Shown here: in pieces, positions 1-8,631 of the stretch | Layout: every line of letters starts with the position of its first letter | Position numbering within the stretch: the first letter of the stretch is position 1 | Assembly (NCBI RefSeq): GCF_014207855.1 | Contig: NZ_JACHKZ010000018.1 | Span: 1-64,000, forward strand | Direction: 5' to 3' | From: Comamonas odontotermitis | GTDB taxonomy: Bacteria; Pseudomonadota; Gammaproteobacteria; Burkholderiales; Burkholderiaceae_C | Length of the DNA: 64,000 nt | The notes under the pieces: model-generated | The model's input: only the letters and a program-made list of their open reading frames with translations | Databases searched by the model: none | Told to the model about the DNA's origin: nothing | Position numbers and translations under genes: made by a program

Positions 1-94
1 TGACGTTGGCAATGTCCACTCCCGTGCCATCGCTCTTGACGCGCACTTTCACGTTGTAGTCCACCACGCGCTTGACGGGTACCAGTACTTTCAT
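1..94 (-). CDS. etfB: Electron transfer flavoprotein subunit beta, N-terminal fragment (cut by window edge)
   Basis: Only the first 31 codons lie in the window. The translation begins [20 protein letters not shown] and continues [11 protein letters not shown], which is the characteristic N-terminus of bacterial EtfB. EtfB with EtfA carries electrons from FAD acyl-CoA dehydrogenases to ETF:quinone oxidoreductase. It follows the CoA-transferase gene on the same strand after about 105 bp, so it may be co-transcribed with the beta-oxidation operon whose two acyl-CoA dehydrogenases would be its electron donors. The start ATG is the complement of 92-94. The family assignment is strong; the operon link is inferred. 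Confidence 0.9.
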   Translation of the reverse strand, partial: MKVLVPVKRVVDYNVKVRVKSDGTGVDIANV

Positions 95-199
95 AGTCGC
101 TATCCTCTAAAGTTAATCATCAAGATCATCAAGAAGCCTGTCATCACCCATCCATCAAGCGAAAACAGCTATCAAGTCAGAAGCATTCATTACGCAGAA

Positions 200-1432
200 T
201 CACTCGGGCAGCGTCAGCACGCCCTGCGCCTTCAAGGCCTGCAGTTGCTCGTCGGTCATGTTCAGCAGATTCTGCAACACTTCGCGCGTGCCTTCACCCA
301 AGGTGGGCGGCGCATGGCGGATCGGAAGGCGCTCGCCATCCATGCGGTAGGGAGGCGCCATGACATGGGTCGATCCGGCTAACGGGTGCGGCATCTGCTG
401 CACCACGCCGCTGTCCTGCGTGCGTTGCGAGGTGAGCGCCTCATGCAGTCCCAGCACTTCGCCGCCCGGGATTCCGGCTTTCTGCAGGCGGGAGAGCAAG
501 GTGGCGCGCTCGAACGTGCCCAGCAGCTCGATGATCATCGGCAGCAGCAGCTTGCGGTGCTTGGCGCGTTCCACATTGGTGGCAAAACGTGGGTCTTCGA
601 CAATGTCGGGGCGCATCACCACTTGGCGGCAGAACTTCTCGAACTGCGCGTTGTTGCCCACAGCGATGATCAGCGGCCCGTCGGACGCATAGAACATGCC
701 GTAGGGCACGATGGATGGATGGGCATTGCCGTAGCGCTCCGGATCCTTGCCCATCAGCAGGGCATCGAGCCCGTAGTAGCCGGTCACCATCACGCCGCTG
801 TCGTACAGCGACATTTCTATCTGGCGACCCCGGCCGGTGCGCTCGCGCGCAAACAACGCAGCCAGCACGGCCTGCGCGGCGTACAGGCCGGTGGTCATGT
901 CCACCACAGCCATGCCGAATTTCAGAGGCGGCTGGCTGGCCTCACCGTTCATCGCCATCAGCCCTGCTTCGCCCTGCACCAGAATGTCGTAACCAGGGCG
1001 CGCGGCCTCTGCCGTGGCGGTGTTGTAGCCGGTGACCGAGCAGTAGATGATGTCGGGCTTGACGGCCTTGATCTGCTCATAGCCCAGGCCCAGCTTTTCG
1101 GCACCACCGAACTTGAAGTTGTGGATCACCACGTCGAACTGCGGCACCAGCTCCAGAATCAGCGCCAGCCCTTCGGGCTTTTGCAGATCGACGGTGATGG
1201 ACCGCTTGTTGCGGTTCATGCTGTTGTAGTAGGTGGTTTCGGTCTTGCCGATGCGCAGGCCCCAGTCGCGCGTGTCGTCACCTCGGCCAGGGTGTTCTAC
1301 CTTGACCACATCGGCGCCGAAGTCGCCCAGCACCATGCCGCACAGGGGGCCGGCAAATACGCGCGAGAGGTCGAGCACCTTGACGCCGGTCAACGGCAAA
1401 TCGGCATCGGCTTGAGTTTGGGGTTCACCCAT
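200..1432 (-). CDS. Class III (CaiB/BaiF) CoA-transferase
   Basis: The protein (410 aa) matches the family III CoA-transferases, which move CoA between an acyl-CoA donor and a carboxylic acid through an aspartyl-CoA anhydride. Visible landmarks are the N-terminal GVKVLDLSRVFAGPLCGMVLGDFGADVVKVEHP block, the R-N-K-R-S-I-T-V-D-L segment near residue 75, and the conserved G-Y-D-I-L-V-Q-G-E-A-G region holding the usual catalytic Asp. Two ATGs compete. The one at 1438 sits only 2 bases after an AGGAG (1441-1445), while the one at 1432 has an 8-base spacing, so 1432 is preferred. It is the last gene of the beta-oxidation operon before etfB and probably activates the free acid substrate in place of an ATP-dependent ligase. 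The substrate is unknown. Confidence 0.9.
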   Translation of the reverse strand: MGEPQTQADADLPLTGVKVLDLSRVFAGPLCGMVLGDFGADVVKVEHPGRGDDTRDWGLRIGKTETTYYNSMNRNKRSITVDLQKPEGLALILELVPQFDVVIHNFKFGGAEKLGLGYEQIKAVKPDIIYCSVTGYNTATAEAARPGYDILVQGEAGLMAMNGEASQPPLKFGMAVVDMTTGLYAAQAVLAALFARERTGRGRQIEMSLYDSGVMVTGYYGLDALLMGKDPERYGNAHPSIVPYGMFYASDGPLIIAVGNNAQFEKFCRQVVMRPDIVEDPRFATNVERAKHRKLLLPMIIELLGTFERATLLSRLQKAGIPGGEVLGLHEALTSQRTQDSGVVQQMPHPLAGSTHVMAPPYRMDGERLPIRHAPPTLGEGTREVLQNLLNMTDEQLQALKAQGVLTLPE

Positions 1433-1490
1433 TTGCATGTCTCCTTGTGATGAAATCGCGCGTTGGCGCTCGTCCCACCTACGTTATCAG

Positions 1491-2303
1491 CTATGGTTTT
1501 CGAATCTTCACGTAGTCTGCAGGGCGTTTTTCCAGAAAGGCGGTAATGCCTTCCAGCGCCTCGTCCATGCCCTGCGCGCGCACCATCAGCTCGGCTTCCA
1601 TGTCGAGCTGCGCTTCCAGCGTCTGGCTGTAGGCGGCGCGGCACAGTTGCTTGATGCTGCCCATGGCCATCAGCGGCCCGCTGGCCAGCTGGGTGCCCAG
1701 GGCCACGGCCTCCTGCAAGGCGGCGCCGGGCTCGGTCAGGCGGTTGACCACACCCAGTTGCTGCATGCGCTCGCCGCTGACGCGGTCGCCAGTCAGGCAC
1801 ATCTCGGTCAGCAGCTGGCGCGACAGGTGTTCGGCCAGGAATGCCGTGGCACCGCCATCGGGCGAGAGCCCCACTTTCACATAGGCCACCGAAAACACGG
1901 CGTTGCGCGCCACCACCATCATGTCGCAGGCCATGGCCAGCGACAGGCCCGCACCGGCTGCCGCGCCTTCGACGGCTGCAATCACCGGCTTGGGGCAGTC
2001 GCGCAGCGCGCGTACCAGATCGTGCAGGCCTTCGAGCAGTTCGCGGCGCTTTTCGATGGGTTGCTCGCGGCGCGTGGCGATGCGACGCAGATCGCCGCCA
2101 GAGCAGAAATGCCCGCCCGCGCCGGTCAGCACGATGGCGCCCACCGTGTTGTCGGTGGCTGCGGCTTTGAGGGCCTCGGTCAGGCCCAGATAGAAATCGG
2201 GCGAGAGCGCATTGCGCGCGGCCTCGTTGTTGTTGGTGAGCACCAGCACGCCGCCTTCGCGGCGCGCCAGCAGCGCGGGTGGTGCGTTGCTGGCGGTGCT
2301 CAT
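1491..2303 (-). CDS. Enoyl-CoA hydratase/isomerase family protein (PimE-like position)
   Basis: A 270-aa single-domain crotonase-fold protein. It shows the oxyanion-hole segments GAGGHFCSGGDLRR and EGAAAGAGLSLAMACDMMVVA, and the later YVKVGLSPDGGATAFLAEHLSR block. In that last block the second catalytic Glu of classical hydratases is replaced by Asp (SPDGG), as in isomerases and PaaG-like members, so isomerase activity is possible. The ATG overlaps the stop of the upstream acyl-CoA dehydrogenase by one base (TGATG), which implies translational coupling. A GTG one codon earlier is an alternative start. It is part of the minus-strand beta-oxidation operon. Confidence 0.9.
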   Translation of the reverse strand: MSTASNAPPALLARREGGVLVLTNNNEAARNALSPDFYLGLTEALKAAATDNTVGAIVLTGAGGHFCSGGDLRRIATRREQPIEKRRELLEGLHDLVRALRDCPKPVIAAVEGAAAGAGLSLAMACDMMVVARNAVFSVAYVKVGLSPDGGATAFLAEHLSRQLLTEMCLTGDRVSGERMQQLGVVNRLTEPGAALQEAVALGTQLASGPLMAMGSIKQLCRAAYSQTLEAQLDMEAELMVRAQGMDEALEGITAFLEKRPADYVKIRKP

Positions 2304-3469
2304 CACGCAGCCTTCCGGGTATTTTGCGCGGCGCGTTCCTGGGCCTGCAGTTCCATGTAGCGCGCCAGGTGGTGGTCCATGTCGCCCAACTGGTGGTCGA
2401 TCATGATGAGGCGCTTGGCATAGTGCGCCAGGGGCAGTTCCCAGGTCACGCCGATGCCGCCGTGCATCTGGATGGCTTCTTCCGCCATCAGGGTGCCGAT
2501 CTGGCCCACGCTGTACTTGGCGGCCGACAGCGCTTTCTCGCGCTCGATGGCATCGGGGCTGTCGATCGCCGCAGCCGCATTGATGACGGCCGAGCGCGCC
2601 TGCTCCGCTTCCAGCAGCAGGTCGGCCATGCGGTGCTGCAGTGCCTGAAAGCTGCCGATGGGCACGCCAAACTGTTTGCGCGTGCGCAGGTATTCGAGCG
2701 TGTGGTTCTTGGCTACGTCCATTGCGCCCAGCGATTCGGCAGCAAGCGCCAGCAGGCCGAAGCCGGTAATGCGCTCCAACAGGGCGTGGCCTTCGCCCGC
2801 CTTGCCCAGCAGCGCATCGGCGCCTACCTTCACGTTGGCCAGCGCCACCTCGGCGGCATGACCTCCGTCAATACGGCCATAGCCACGGCGGGTGATGCCT
2901 GCAGCATCGCCCGGCACCAAAAAGAGCGAGATACCGGCCTGGTCGTCCACAGCGCCCGCCGTGCGTGCAGACACCAGCAGCAATTGCGCCTCGTCGCCAA
3001 ACAGCACCACGGCCTTGCTGCCGTTCAGCACCCAGCCGTCGCCGTCCTGCCTGGCCGTGGTGGTCACGCGGTTCAGCTCGTAATGGTTGGCAGGTTCGTC
3101 ATGCGCCAGCGCGGCAATCGTCTCGCCGCCGATGATGGCTTCAAGCTGTGCCTTTTGCGCGTCGGTGCCCGCTTCGGTCAGCGCGCGACCCACCAGCAGC
3201 GCGCCCAGCAGGGGCTCGGCCACCAGATGGTTGCCCAGCGCCTCGAACACCACGCTGATGTCTACGCCTTCGCCGCCAAAGCCGCCATCGGTTTCTTTGA
3301 ACAGCGCGCCGATGGCGCCCAGCTCGGCCAGCTTGGCATAGGTTTCGGCGCTGAAGCCCTTGGCCCCGTATGCAGCCTTGTTGCGGTATTCGGTGCCGTA
3401 CTGCTCGCTCAGGTAGCGGCCCAGCGCATCCGCCAGCATGCGGCGGTCTTCGTCCAGTTGAAAGTTCAT
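2303..3469 (-). CDS. Acyl-CoA dehydrogenase, small-subunit type (PimD-like)
   Basis: A 388-aa flavin acyl-CoA dehydrogenase starting MNFQLDEDRRMLADALGRYL. The start at 3469 is set by AAGGAG placed 6 bases upstream; the open frame further upstream is not family-like. The order is N-terminal helical domain (about 1-120), beta domain (about 125-235) and C-terminal helical domain ending with IQMHGGIGVTWELPLAHYAKRL. This resembles proteins named pimeloyl-CoA dehydrogenase small subunit. With the next gene it probably forms a heteromeric enzyme that oxidises an acyl-CoA to the 2-enoyl-CoA and passes electrons to ETF. The subunit pairing is inferred from gene order and known pim operons. Confidence 0.9.
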   Translation of the reverse strand: MNFQLDEDRRMLADALGRYLSEQYGTEYRNKAAYGAKGFSAETYAKLAELGAIGALFKETDGGFGGEGVDISVVFEALGNHLVAEPLLGALLVGRALTEAGTDAQKAQLEAIIGGETIAALAHDEPANHYELNRVTTTARQDGDGWVLNGSKAVVLFGDEAQLLLVSARTAGAVDDQAGISLFLVPGDAAGITRRGYGRIDGGHAAEVALANVKVGADALLGKAGEGHALLERITGFGLLALAAESLGAMDVAKNHTLEYLRTRKQFGVPIGSFQALQHRMADLLLEAEQARSAVINAAAAIDSPDAIEREKALSAAKYSVGQIGTLMAEEAIQMHGGIGVTWELPLAHYAKRLIMIDHQLGDMDHHLARYMELQAQERAAQNTRKAA

Positions 3470-3540
3470 AACAATCTCCTTATCTATCCATGGCGCTTGC
3501 CCAGATCTCAGCGCATGAAACCTGCGGGGCACAACTAAGG

Positions 3541-3616
3541 GACGCCAGCAAGGGCCGCCCCGCAGCAAAGGCGTCGTCCCCCTACCAGGGGGAAGGCGCG
3601 CAGCGCCTCAGGGGGT
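3541..3616 (+). repeat. GC-rich dispersed intergenic repeat, copy 1
   Basis: Sits between the two acyl-CoA dehydrogenase genes. It aligns with 4892-4963 over the shared blocks CAGCAAGGGCC, CCCCGCAGC, GAAGGCGCGC and CTCAG. GAAGGCGCGCAGCGCCTCAG contains the small palindrome GGCGC-GCA-GCGCC, and CCCCC-TACCA-GGGGG is a second hairpin. Repeats of this look are very common between genes in Comamonadaceae (established from memory, not searched). Confidence 0.7.
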
Positions 3617-3624
3617 GGTTCATT

Positions 3625-4821
3625 TCATAGACCCAAGATCATCTTGGAGATGATGTTGCGCTGGATTTCGTTCGAGCCGCCAAAGATCGACAGCTTGCGG
3701 TAGTTGAAGTAGGCCGCCGCCGCAGTGGCCGCCTCCTTGGGGCCCACCGGTTCATCGGCGTATTCGGCAAACTGAGCTTCTTCGATATACGGCAGCGCAT
3801 AGGGGCCCATGGCACGGCGAACCAGCGACAGCAGTTCCTGGCGGATGACGGTGCCCTTGATCTTGAGCATGGAGCTTTCTGCGCCTGGCACACCGCCGCC
3901 CGCCACCGAGGCAATCACGCGCAGGTTGGTGGTGGCCATGTTCAGCAGCTCGATCTCGACCTTGGCCATGCGGGTGGCGAACTGCGGGTCTTCGATCAGC
4001 GGCTTGCCATTGCGCTGCACGCGCTGGGCGATCACCTTGAGCTTTTCGAGCCCGGCCATCGAAAAACCCACGCCAGCGATGCCGGTGCGCTCGTAGGTCA
4101 GCAGGTACTTGGCGTAGGTCCAGCCCTTGTTTTCCTCGCCCACCAGGTTTTCCAGCGGCACCTTCACGTCGGTCAGGAAGACTTCGTTCACTTCCTTATC
4201 GCCGTCCAGCGTGCGGATGGGGCGCACTTCCACGCCGGGTTGCTTCATGTCGATCAGCACGAAGCTGATGCCCTGCTGCGATTTGACCTCTTTGTTGGTG
4301 CGCACCAGGCAGAACATCATGTTGGCGTGTTGGCCCTGCGTGGTCCAGGTCTTCTGGCCGTTGACGATGTAGTGGTCTCCATTGCGCACGGCCGTGGTCT
4401 TGAGCGACGCGAGGTCGGAGCCCGCACCGGGCTCGGAGTAGCCCTGGCACCACCAGTCGTCGCCATTCAGGATGCGCGGCAGCCAATGGTTTTTCTGCGC
4501 GTCGTTGCCGTACTTGATCAGCACCGGGCCGAGCATGGACAGGCCAAACGGCACCAGGCGCGGGCCGCCTGCAATGGCGCATTCGTCGTCAAAGATGAAC
4601 TTCTGCACGGGCGACCAGCCGGTGCCGCCATGTTCCTTGGGCCAGTGGTAGGCGAGCCAGCCTTTCTTGTTCAGGATGGCGTGCCAGTTTTCCTGGTCAA
4701 AGCGCGTCAGGCGCTGGCCCGCCTTCACCTTGGCGGCCAGTTCCTTTGGCAGGCTTTCTTTCAGAAACGCACGCACTTCGGCGCGGAACGCTTCTTCTTC
4801 GGGGGTAAATTGCAAATCCAT
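3625..4821 (-). CDS. Acyl-CoA dehydrogenase, large-subunit type (PimC-like)
   Basis: A 398-aa acyl-CoA dehydrogenase beginning MDLQFTPEEEAFRAEVRAFL, typical of the pimeloyl-CoA dehydrogenase large subunit. GAGGAG lies 6 bases before the ATG at 4821. The FAD/substrate signature YSEPGAGSDLASLKTTAV and the VNGQKTWTTQGQHANMMFCLVRT segment are intact. Near the C-terminus it reads FGGSNEIQRNIISKMILGL. Medium-chain enzymes carry a catalytic Glu in Y-E-G-T at this place and this protein has F-G-G-S, a pattern common in this subfamily. It lies between a thiolase and the small-subunit gene, consistent with a heteromeric dehydrogenase. Confidence 0.92.
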   Translation of the reverse strand: MDLQFTPEEEAFRAEVRAFLKESLPKELAAKVKAGQRLTRFDQENWHAILNKKGWLAYHWPKEHGGTGWSPVQKFIFDDECAIAGGPRLVPFGLSMLGPVLIKYGNDAQKNHWLPRILNGDDWWCQGYSEPGAGSDLASLKTTAVRNGDHYIVNGQKTWTTQGQHANMMFCLVRTNKEVKSQQGISFVLIDMKQPGVEVRPIRTLDGDKEVNEVFLTDVKVPLENLVGEENKGWTYAKYLLTYERTGIAGVGFSMAGLEKLKVIAQRVQRNGKPLIEDPQFATRMAKVEIELLNMATTNLRVIASVAGGGVPGAESSMLKIKGTVIRQELLSLVRRAMGPYALPYIEEAQFAEYADEPVGPKEAATAAAAYFNYRKLSIFGGSNEIQRNIISKMILGL

Positions 4822-4891
4822 TGCTATCTCCTCAGTAACCGTGGGCAGGCAAGGCCCGCACATCTCACACTCTCCGCTGCACGATCCAAGT

Positions 4892-4963
4892 GGCGCCCAG
4901 CAAGGGCCACCCCGCAGCGGTGGCGCCCCCCTGGGAGGAAGGCGCGCCGCACCTCAGCGGGTC
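4892..4963 (+). repeat. GC-rich dispersed intergenic repeat, copy 2
   Basis: Lies between the thiolase and large-subunit dehydrogenase genes, in the same orientation as the copy at 3541-3616. It is shorter at the CCCCC/GGGGG hairpin, where it reads CCCCCCTGGGAGG. It runs to, and just overlaps, the thiolase stop codon. Confidence 0.65.
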
Positions 4964-6158
4964 AATAAATCTCGAACAAACCGGCAGCGCCCATGCCACC
5001 GCCCACGCACATGGTCACCACGCCCCACCTCACATTCTCGCCACGGGCCTTGCGGCGCTGGCCTTCGAGCAGGATGTGGCCTGTCAGGCGCGCGCCGGTC
5101 ATGCCAAAGGGGTGGCCAATGGAGATGGCGCCGCCGTTGACATTGAGGCGATCCATCGGAATGCCCAGCTTGCGCTGGCAGTACAGGGCCTGCGAGGCAA
5201 ATGCCTCGTTCAGCTCCCACAGGTCAATGTCCTGCACGGTCAGGCCGTGGCGCGCCAGCAGCTTGGGCACGGCAAACACCGGGCCGATGCCCATTTCATC
5301 TGGCTCGCAGCCAGCAATGGCCATGCCGCGGAAGGCGCCCAGCGGCGACAGCCCGAGCCGGGCGGCCTCCTTGGCTTCCATCAGCACGCAGGCGGCCGAG
5401 CCGTCCGACAGCTGCGAGGCATTGCCGGCGGTCACGAACTTGCCCGGCCCCTTGACCGGCTCCAGCTTGGCCAGGCCTTCGAGGGTGGTCGAGGGGCGGT
5501 TGCAGTTGTCCATGGTGGCCACCACGTCCTTATAGGTGACTTCGCCGGTTTCCTTGTTCTTCTCGGCCATGCGCGCGGCGCAGGGCACGATTTCGTTGTC
5601 GAAGGTGCCATTGGCCTGGGCGGCTGCCGTGCGTTGCTGGCTCTGCAGCGAGAACGCGTCCTGGTCTTTGCGGCTGATGCCATAGCGCTGTGCCACCACA
5701 TCGGCAGTGTCGATCATCGCCATGAAGAGTTCGGGTTTGTGCTCCACCAGCCAGGGGTCGGCATCTGCCGGGTTGGTGTTGCTGGAGCGGATGAGCGAAA
5801 TGCTCTCCACACCGCCTGCCACCATGGCGGGCGCGCCATCCACAATGATGCGCCCCGCCGCAAATGCAATCGCCTGCAGACCCGAGGCGCAGAAACGGTT
5901 GACCACGGTGCCGCCCACGCTGATGGGCAGGCCCGCACGCACCGCCGCCTGGCGGCCGATGTTGCGGCCGGTCGTGCCCTCGGGGTAGCCGCAGCCCAGC
6001 ACCACGTCTTCGATCAGGGCCGGGTCGATGCCGGAGCGCTCGACCGCAGCGCTGATGGAATACGCAGCCAGCTGCGCACCCGGGGTGGCATTGAATTCGC
6101 CACGGTGCGATTTGGCCAGCGGCGTGCGGGCGGTTGAAACAATGACGGCTTCACGCAT
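4962..6158 (-). CDS. Acetyl-CoA C-acyltransferase (thiolase; PimB-like)
   Basis: A 398-aa thiolase catalysing thiolytic cleavage of 3-oxoacyl-CoA, the last step of each beta-oxidation turn. The nucleophilic cysteine is C90 in [14 protein letters not shown]. The active-site histidine is in [17 protein letters not shown] and the second cysteine in [17 protein letters not shown] at the C-terminus. The start [14 protein letters not shown] at 6158 fits the family and has AAGGAG just upstream; the long open frame before it is not thiolase-like. It sits between the bifunctional hydratase/dehydrogenase and the two acyl-CoA dehydrogenases in one minus-strand operon. Confidence 0.95.
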   Translation of the reverse strand: MREAVIVSTARTPLAKSHRGEFNATPGAQLAAYSISAAVERSGIDPALIEDVVLGCGYPEGTTGRNIGRQAAVRAGLPISVGGTVVNRFCASGLQAIAFAAGRIIVDGAPAMVAGGVESISLIRSSNTNPADADPWLVEHKPELFMAMIDTADVVAQRYGISRKDQDAFSLQSQQRTAAAQANGTFDNEIVPCAARMAEKNKETGEVTYKDVVATMDNCNRPSTTLEGLAKLEPVKGPGKFVTAGNASQLSDGSAACVLMEAKEAARLGLSPLGAFRGMAIAGCEPDEMGIGPVFAVPKLLARHGLTVQDIDLWELNEAFASQALYCQRKLGIPMDRLNVNGGAISIGHPFGMTGARLTGHILLEGQRRKARGENVRWGVVTMCVGGGMGAAGLFEIY

Positions 6159-6229
6159 TGCGTTGTCTCCTTGGGTCTGTGCGACCGTTGATTTTGATGT
6201 TTGATGCCGCCAGCACTTGTTACATGCGC

Positions 6230-6253
6230 GCCAGCAGCTATTCTTTATATAGC
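6230..6253 (+). repeat. AGCTAT-type short repeat, weak copy
   Basis: GCCAGCAGCTATTC followed by TATATAGCA upstream of the thiolase gene. It resembles the better copies at 12994-13038 and 33591-33617 but lacks the full AGCGCTGGC arm, so it is a tentative member. Confidence 0.4.
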
Positions 6254-6385
6254 AACCCAGGGTTTGGCGATTTGGAACGCCTCCGGGTTGCACCTCGGCG
6301 TCCTGGCCCGGTCATTCCATGGGCTCCATCCAACGAGCACGCGCAGGCAGAGCCGACAAGGTGATCGTTTGATCTAGCTATGGAA

Positions 6386-8503
6386 TCAGACCGCCTTGTT
6401 CAGGCTCTCGAAGTTCTCGCCCTTTTCCACCAGCTCCACCAGCAGGGGCGAAGGCTTCCAGAACAGCGCATCTTCCTTGGCGAACTCGCGGATGTCGGCC
6501 AGGATCTTGTCCAGGCCCACCATGTCGGCCCACTTCATCGGGCCGCCACGGAAGCGCGGAAACCCGTAGCCGTACAGGAAGGTGACATCCACATCGAGCG
6601 GGCGCAGCGCAATGCCCTCGCGCACCACGTTGGCGCCCTCGTTCACCATGGCGGCCATGTAGCGGCGCATGATCTCCTCGTTGGTGAAGCTGCGGGGCGT
6701 GACACCGGCGCGCTGGCGTTCGGCATCGACGATGGCGAGCACTTCCGGGTCTTGCTGGCCGATGCGCGCGCCTTGCGGATACAGGTAGTAGCCGCGCTGG
6801 GTCTTCTGGCCGAACCAGCCTTTTTCGGCAATCCGGTCGGCAATCTGCACGTAGCGGGCCTTGGGGTCGCGGGTGGCGGCCTTGCGCTTGCGCGTGGCCC
6901 AGCCAATGTCGCCGCCCGCCAGATCGGCCACCTGGAACGGCCCCATGGGGTAGCCGAACTCGCGCACGGCTTCGTCAATCTGGTAGGGCGATGCGCCGTC
7001 TTCCATCAGGTAGTTAGCCGCCTCGCGGTACACGGCCAGAATGCGGTTGCCGATGAAGCCATCGCACACACCGGCGCGCACGGGTATCTTCTTCATGCGC
7101 TTGGCCAGTTCGAAGGCGGTGGCCACCACATCGGCGCTCACCTTGGCGGGCACCACAATCTCCAGCAGCTTCATGATGTTGGCCGGGCTGAAGAAATGCA
7201 GGCCGATCACATCCTGCGGACGCGAGATGCTGGCGGCAATGGCATCGATATCGAGGTACGAGGTGTTGGTGGCGATCACCGCGCCGCCCTTACAGACCTT
7301 GTCCAGCTCGGCAAACACGGCCTTCTTGACGCCCATCTCTTCAAACACGGCCTCGATCACCAGATCGACCTGGGCGAGCGCTGCGTAATCGGTGCTGCCG
7401 CTGTATCGCGCCATGATGGCGGCCTTTTTCTCGGCCGTCATGCGGCCCTTGGCGATCAGGCCGTCATAGACCTTCTCCACATTGGCCCGGCCCCGGGCAA
7501 TGGATTCGTCGTCGCGCTCCACCATCACCACAGGAAAGCCTGCATCCAGCGCGGCTACCGTAATGCCCGCGCCCATGGTGCCGCCGCCCACCACGCCAAT
7601 GGTGTTCAGCGCGCGGGGCGCTGCGGCCTTGGCCTCGGGAATCTTGGCCGTTTCGCGCTCGGCAAAGAAAGCGTGGATCAGCCCTGCACGCTGGGGGCTC
7701 TCCAGGCACTGGACGAACAGCTTGCGCTCGTTCTTCATGCCTTCGTCAAATGGCAGATCGAGCGCGCCCTGCACGCACTCGATGATCTTGCCGGGCGAGA
7801 ACAGGCCACGGTTCTTCTTGGCCGATTCGGCTTTGGCGGCGTCCAGCTCGGCCTGCGCAGCTGCCTTGTCGGCCAGCGCTGCGGCCTCGCGGGTGCGGCG
7901 CACGGGGGCTTTGTCGTCCAGCAGCTGGTTGGCGTAGGCGAGGCCCGCGCTGCGCGCATCGGTACCCGCAGGCGCCACCTGGTCCACCAGGCCCATGGCC
8001 AGCGCCTCTTCGGCCCCGGCATGGCGGCCCGACAGCATCAGGTCTAACGCAGCCTTGACGCCAATCAAGCGTGGCGTGCGCTGCGTGCCGCCAGCGCCGG
8101 GCAGCAGGCCCAGCTGCACTTCGGGCAGACCCAGCTTAGCGCCCGACACGGCCAGACGATAGTGGCAGGAGAGCGCCACCTCCAGGCCGCCGCCCAATGC
8201 CGGGCCATGGATGGCGGCGATCACCAGCTTGTCGCTGCTCTCCAGCTGCATCAGCACATCCGGCAGGCTGGGCGGCATGGCGGGCTTGCCGAACTCCCGG
8301 ATATCGGCACCCGCAATAAAGGCCTTGCCGCTGCCCACCAGCAGCACTGCCTTGATCTCGCCGTCGCCCTGGGCCTGGGCCACGGCATCGGCCAGCCCCT
8401 GGCGCACCGCCTGGCTCAGCGCATTGACGGGGGGATTGTTGATGGTGACGACCAGCACGCGCCCTTCACGGGCAGTGGTCACAACGGCGTTCTCTGCGCT
8501 CAT
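6386..8503 (-). CDS. Bifunctional enoyl-CoA hydratase / 3-hydroxyacyl-CoA dehydrogenase (PimF/FadB-like)
   Basis: A 705-aa fusion. Residues 1-190 form a crotonase domain with the catalytic Glu pair at E108 (GGGLEVA) and E128 (GLPEVQLGLLPGAGG). Residues about 300-480 are an NAD-binding 3-hydroxyacyl-CoA dehydrogenase domain with the glycine motif GVVGGGTMGAG (303-313) and the HFFSPANIMKLLEIV segment. The rest holds two C-terminal dehydrogenase domains. It hydrates 2-enoyl-CoA and oxidises the 3-hydroxyacyl-CoA. AGGAG lies 6 bases before the ATG. It is the first gene of the operon, transcribed away from the LysR gene at 8632, so its promoter lies in 8504-8631 beside the palindromes there. Confidence 0.95.
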   Translation of the reverse strand: MSAENAVVTTAREGRVLVVTINNPPVNALSQAVRQGLADAVAQAQGDGEIKAVLLVGSGKAFIAGADIREFGKPAMPPSLPDVLMQLESSDKLVIAAIHGPALGGGLEVALSCHYRLAVSGAKLGLPEVQLGLLPGAGGTQRTPRLIGVKAALDLMLSGRHAGAEEALAMGLVDQVAPAGTDARSAGLAYANQLLDDKAPVRRTREAAALADKAAAQAELDAAKAESAKKNRGLFSPGKIIECVQGALDLPFDEGMKNERKLFVQCLESPQRAGLIHAFFAERETAKIPEAKAAAPRALNTIGVVGGGTMGAGITVAALDAGFPVVMVERDDESIARGRANVEKVYDGLIAKGRMTAEKKAAIMARYSGSTDYAALAQVDLVIEAVFEEMGVKKAVFAELDKVCKGGAVIATNTSYLDIDAIAASISRPQDVIGLHFFSPANIMKLLEIVVPAKVSADVVATAFELAKRMKKIPVRAGVCDGFIGNRILAVYREAANYLMEDGASPYQIDEAVREFGYPMGPFQVADLAGGDIGWATRKRKAATRDPKARYVQIADRIAEKGWFGQKTQRGYYLYPQGARIGQQDPEVLAIVDAERQRAGVTPRSFTNEEIMRRYMAAMVNEGANVVREGIALRPLDVDVTFLYGYGFPRFRGGPMKWADMVGLDKILADIREFAKEDALFWKPSPLLVELVEKGENFESLNKAV

Positions 8504-8543
8504 GCATGTCTCCTGGGTATGAATGGAACCGAAGTTTCAACCC

Positions 8544-8574
8544 ATTGTCAGCCACGGCAGGCTCATTTGACAAT
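8544..8574. promoter_or_regulatory. Inverted half-sites ATTGTCA/TGACAAT in the divergent regulatory region
   Basis: ATTGTCA (8544-8550) and TGACAAT (8568-8574) are exact reverse complements. They carry the same TTGACA/TGTCAA half-sequence as the perfect palindrome at 8586-8600. The pair lies near the start of the beta-oxidation operon, where a LysR regulator would contact the target promoter. Confidence 0.55.
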
Positions 8575-8585
8575 CACATAGATCA

Positions 8586-8600
8586 TTGACAGACTGTCAA
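8586..8600. promoter_or_regulatory. Perfect palindrome TTGACAG-A-CTGTCAA, probable LysR operator
   Basis: A 15-bp palindrome with 7-bp arms, between the divergent hydratase/dehydrogenase operon and the LysR gene and about 30 bp before the LysR start. LysR-type regulators typically bind dyads of this kind in the shared region and control both directions. Binding by this protein is inferred. Confidence 0.65.
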
Positions 8601-8631
8601 AGAAATTTGAACAATTGCTTGTTTTTGTTGC

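Noticed and set aside
386..1450. Long plus-strand open frame opposite the CoA-transferase gene
   Set aside because: It is the complement of a clear family member. Its translation is rich in His/Gln/Arg with no domain, as expected for a GC-rich shadow frame.
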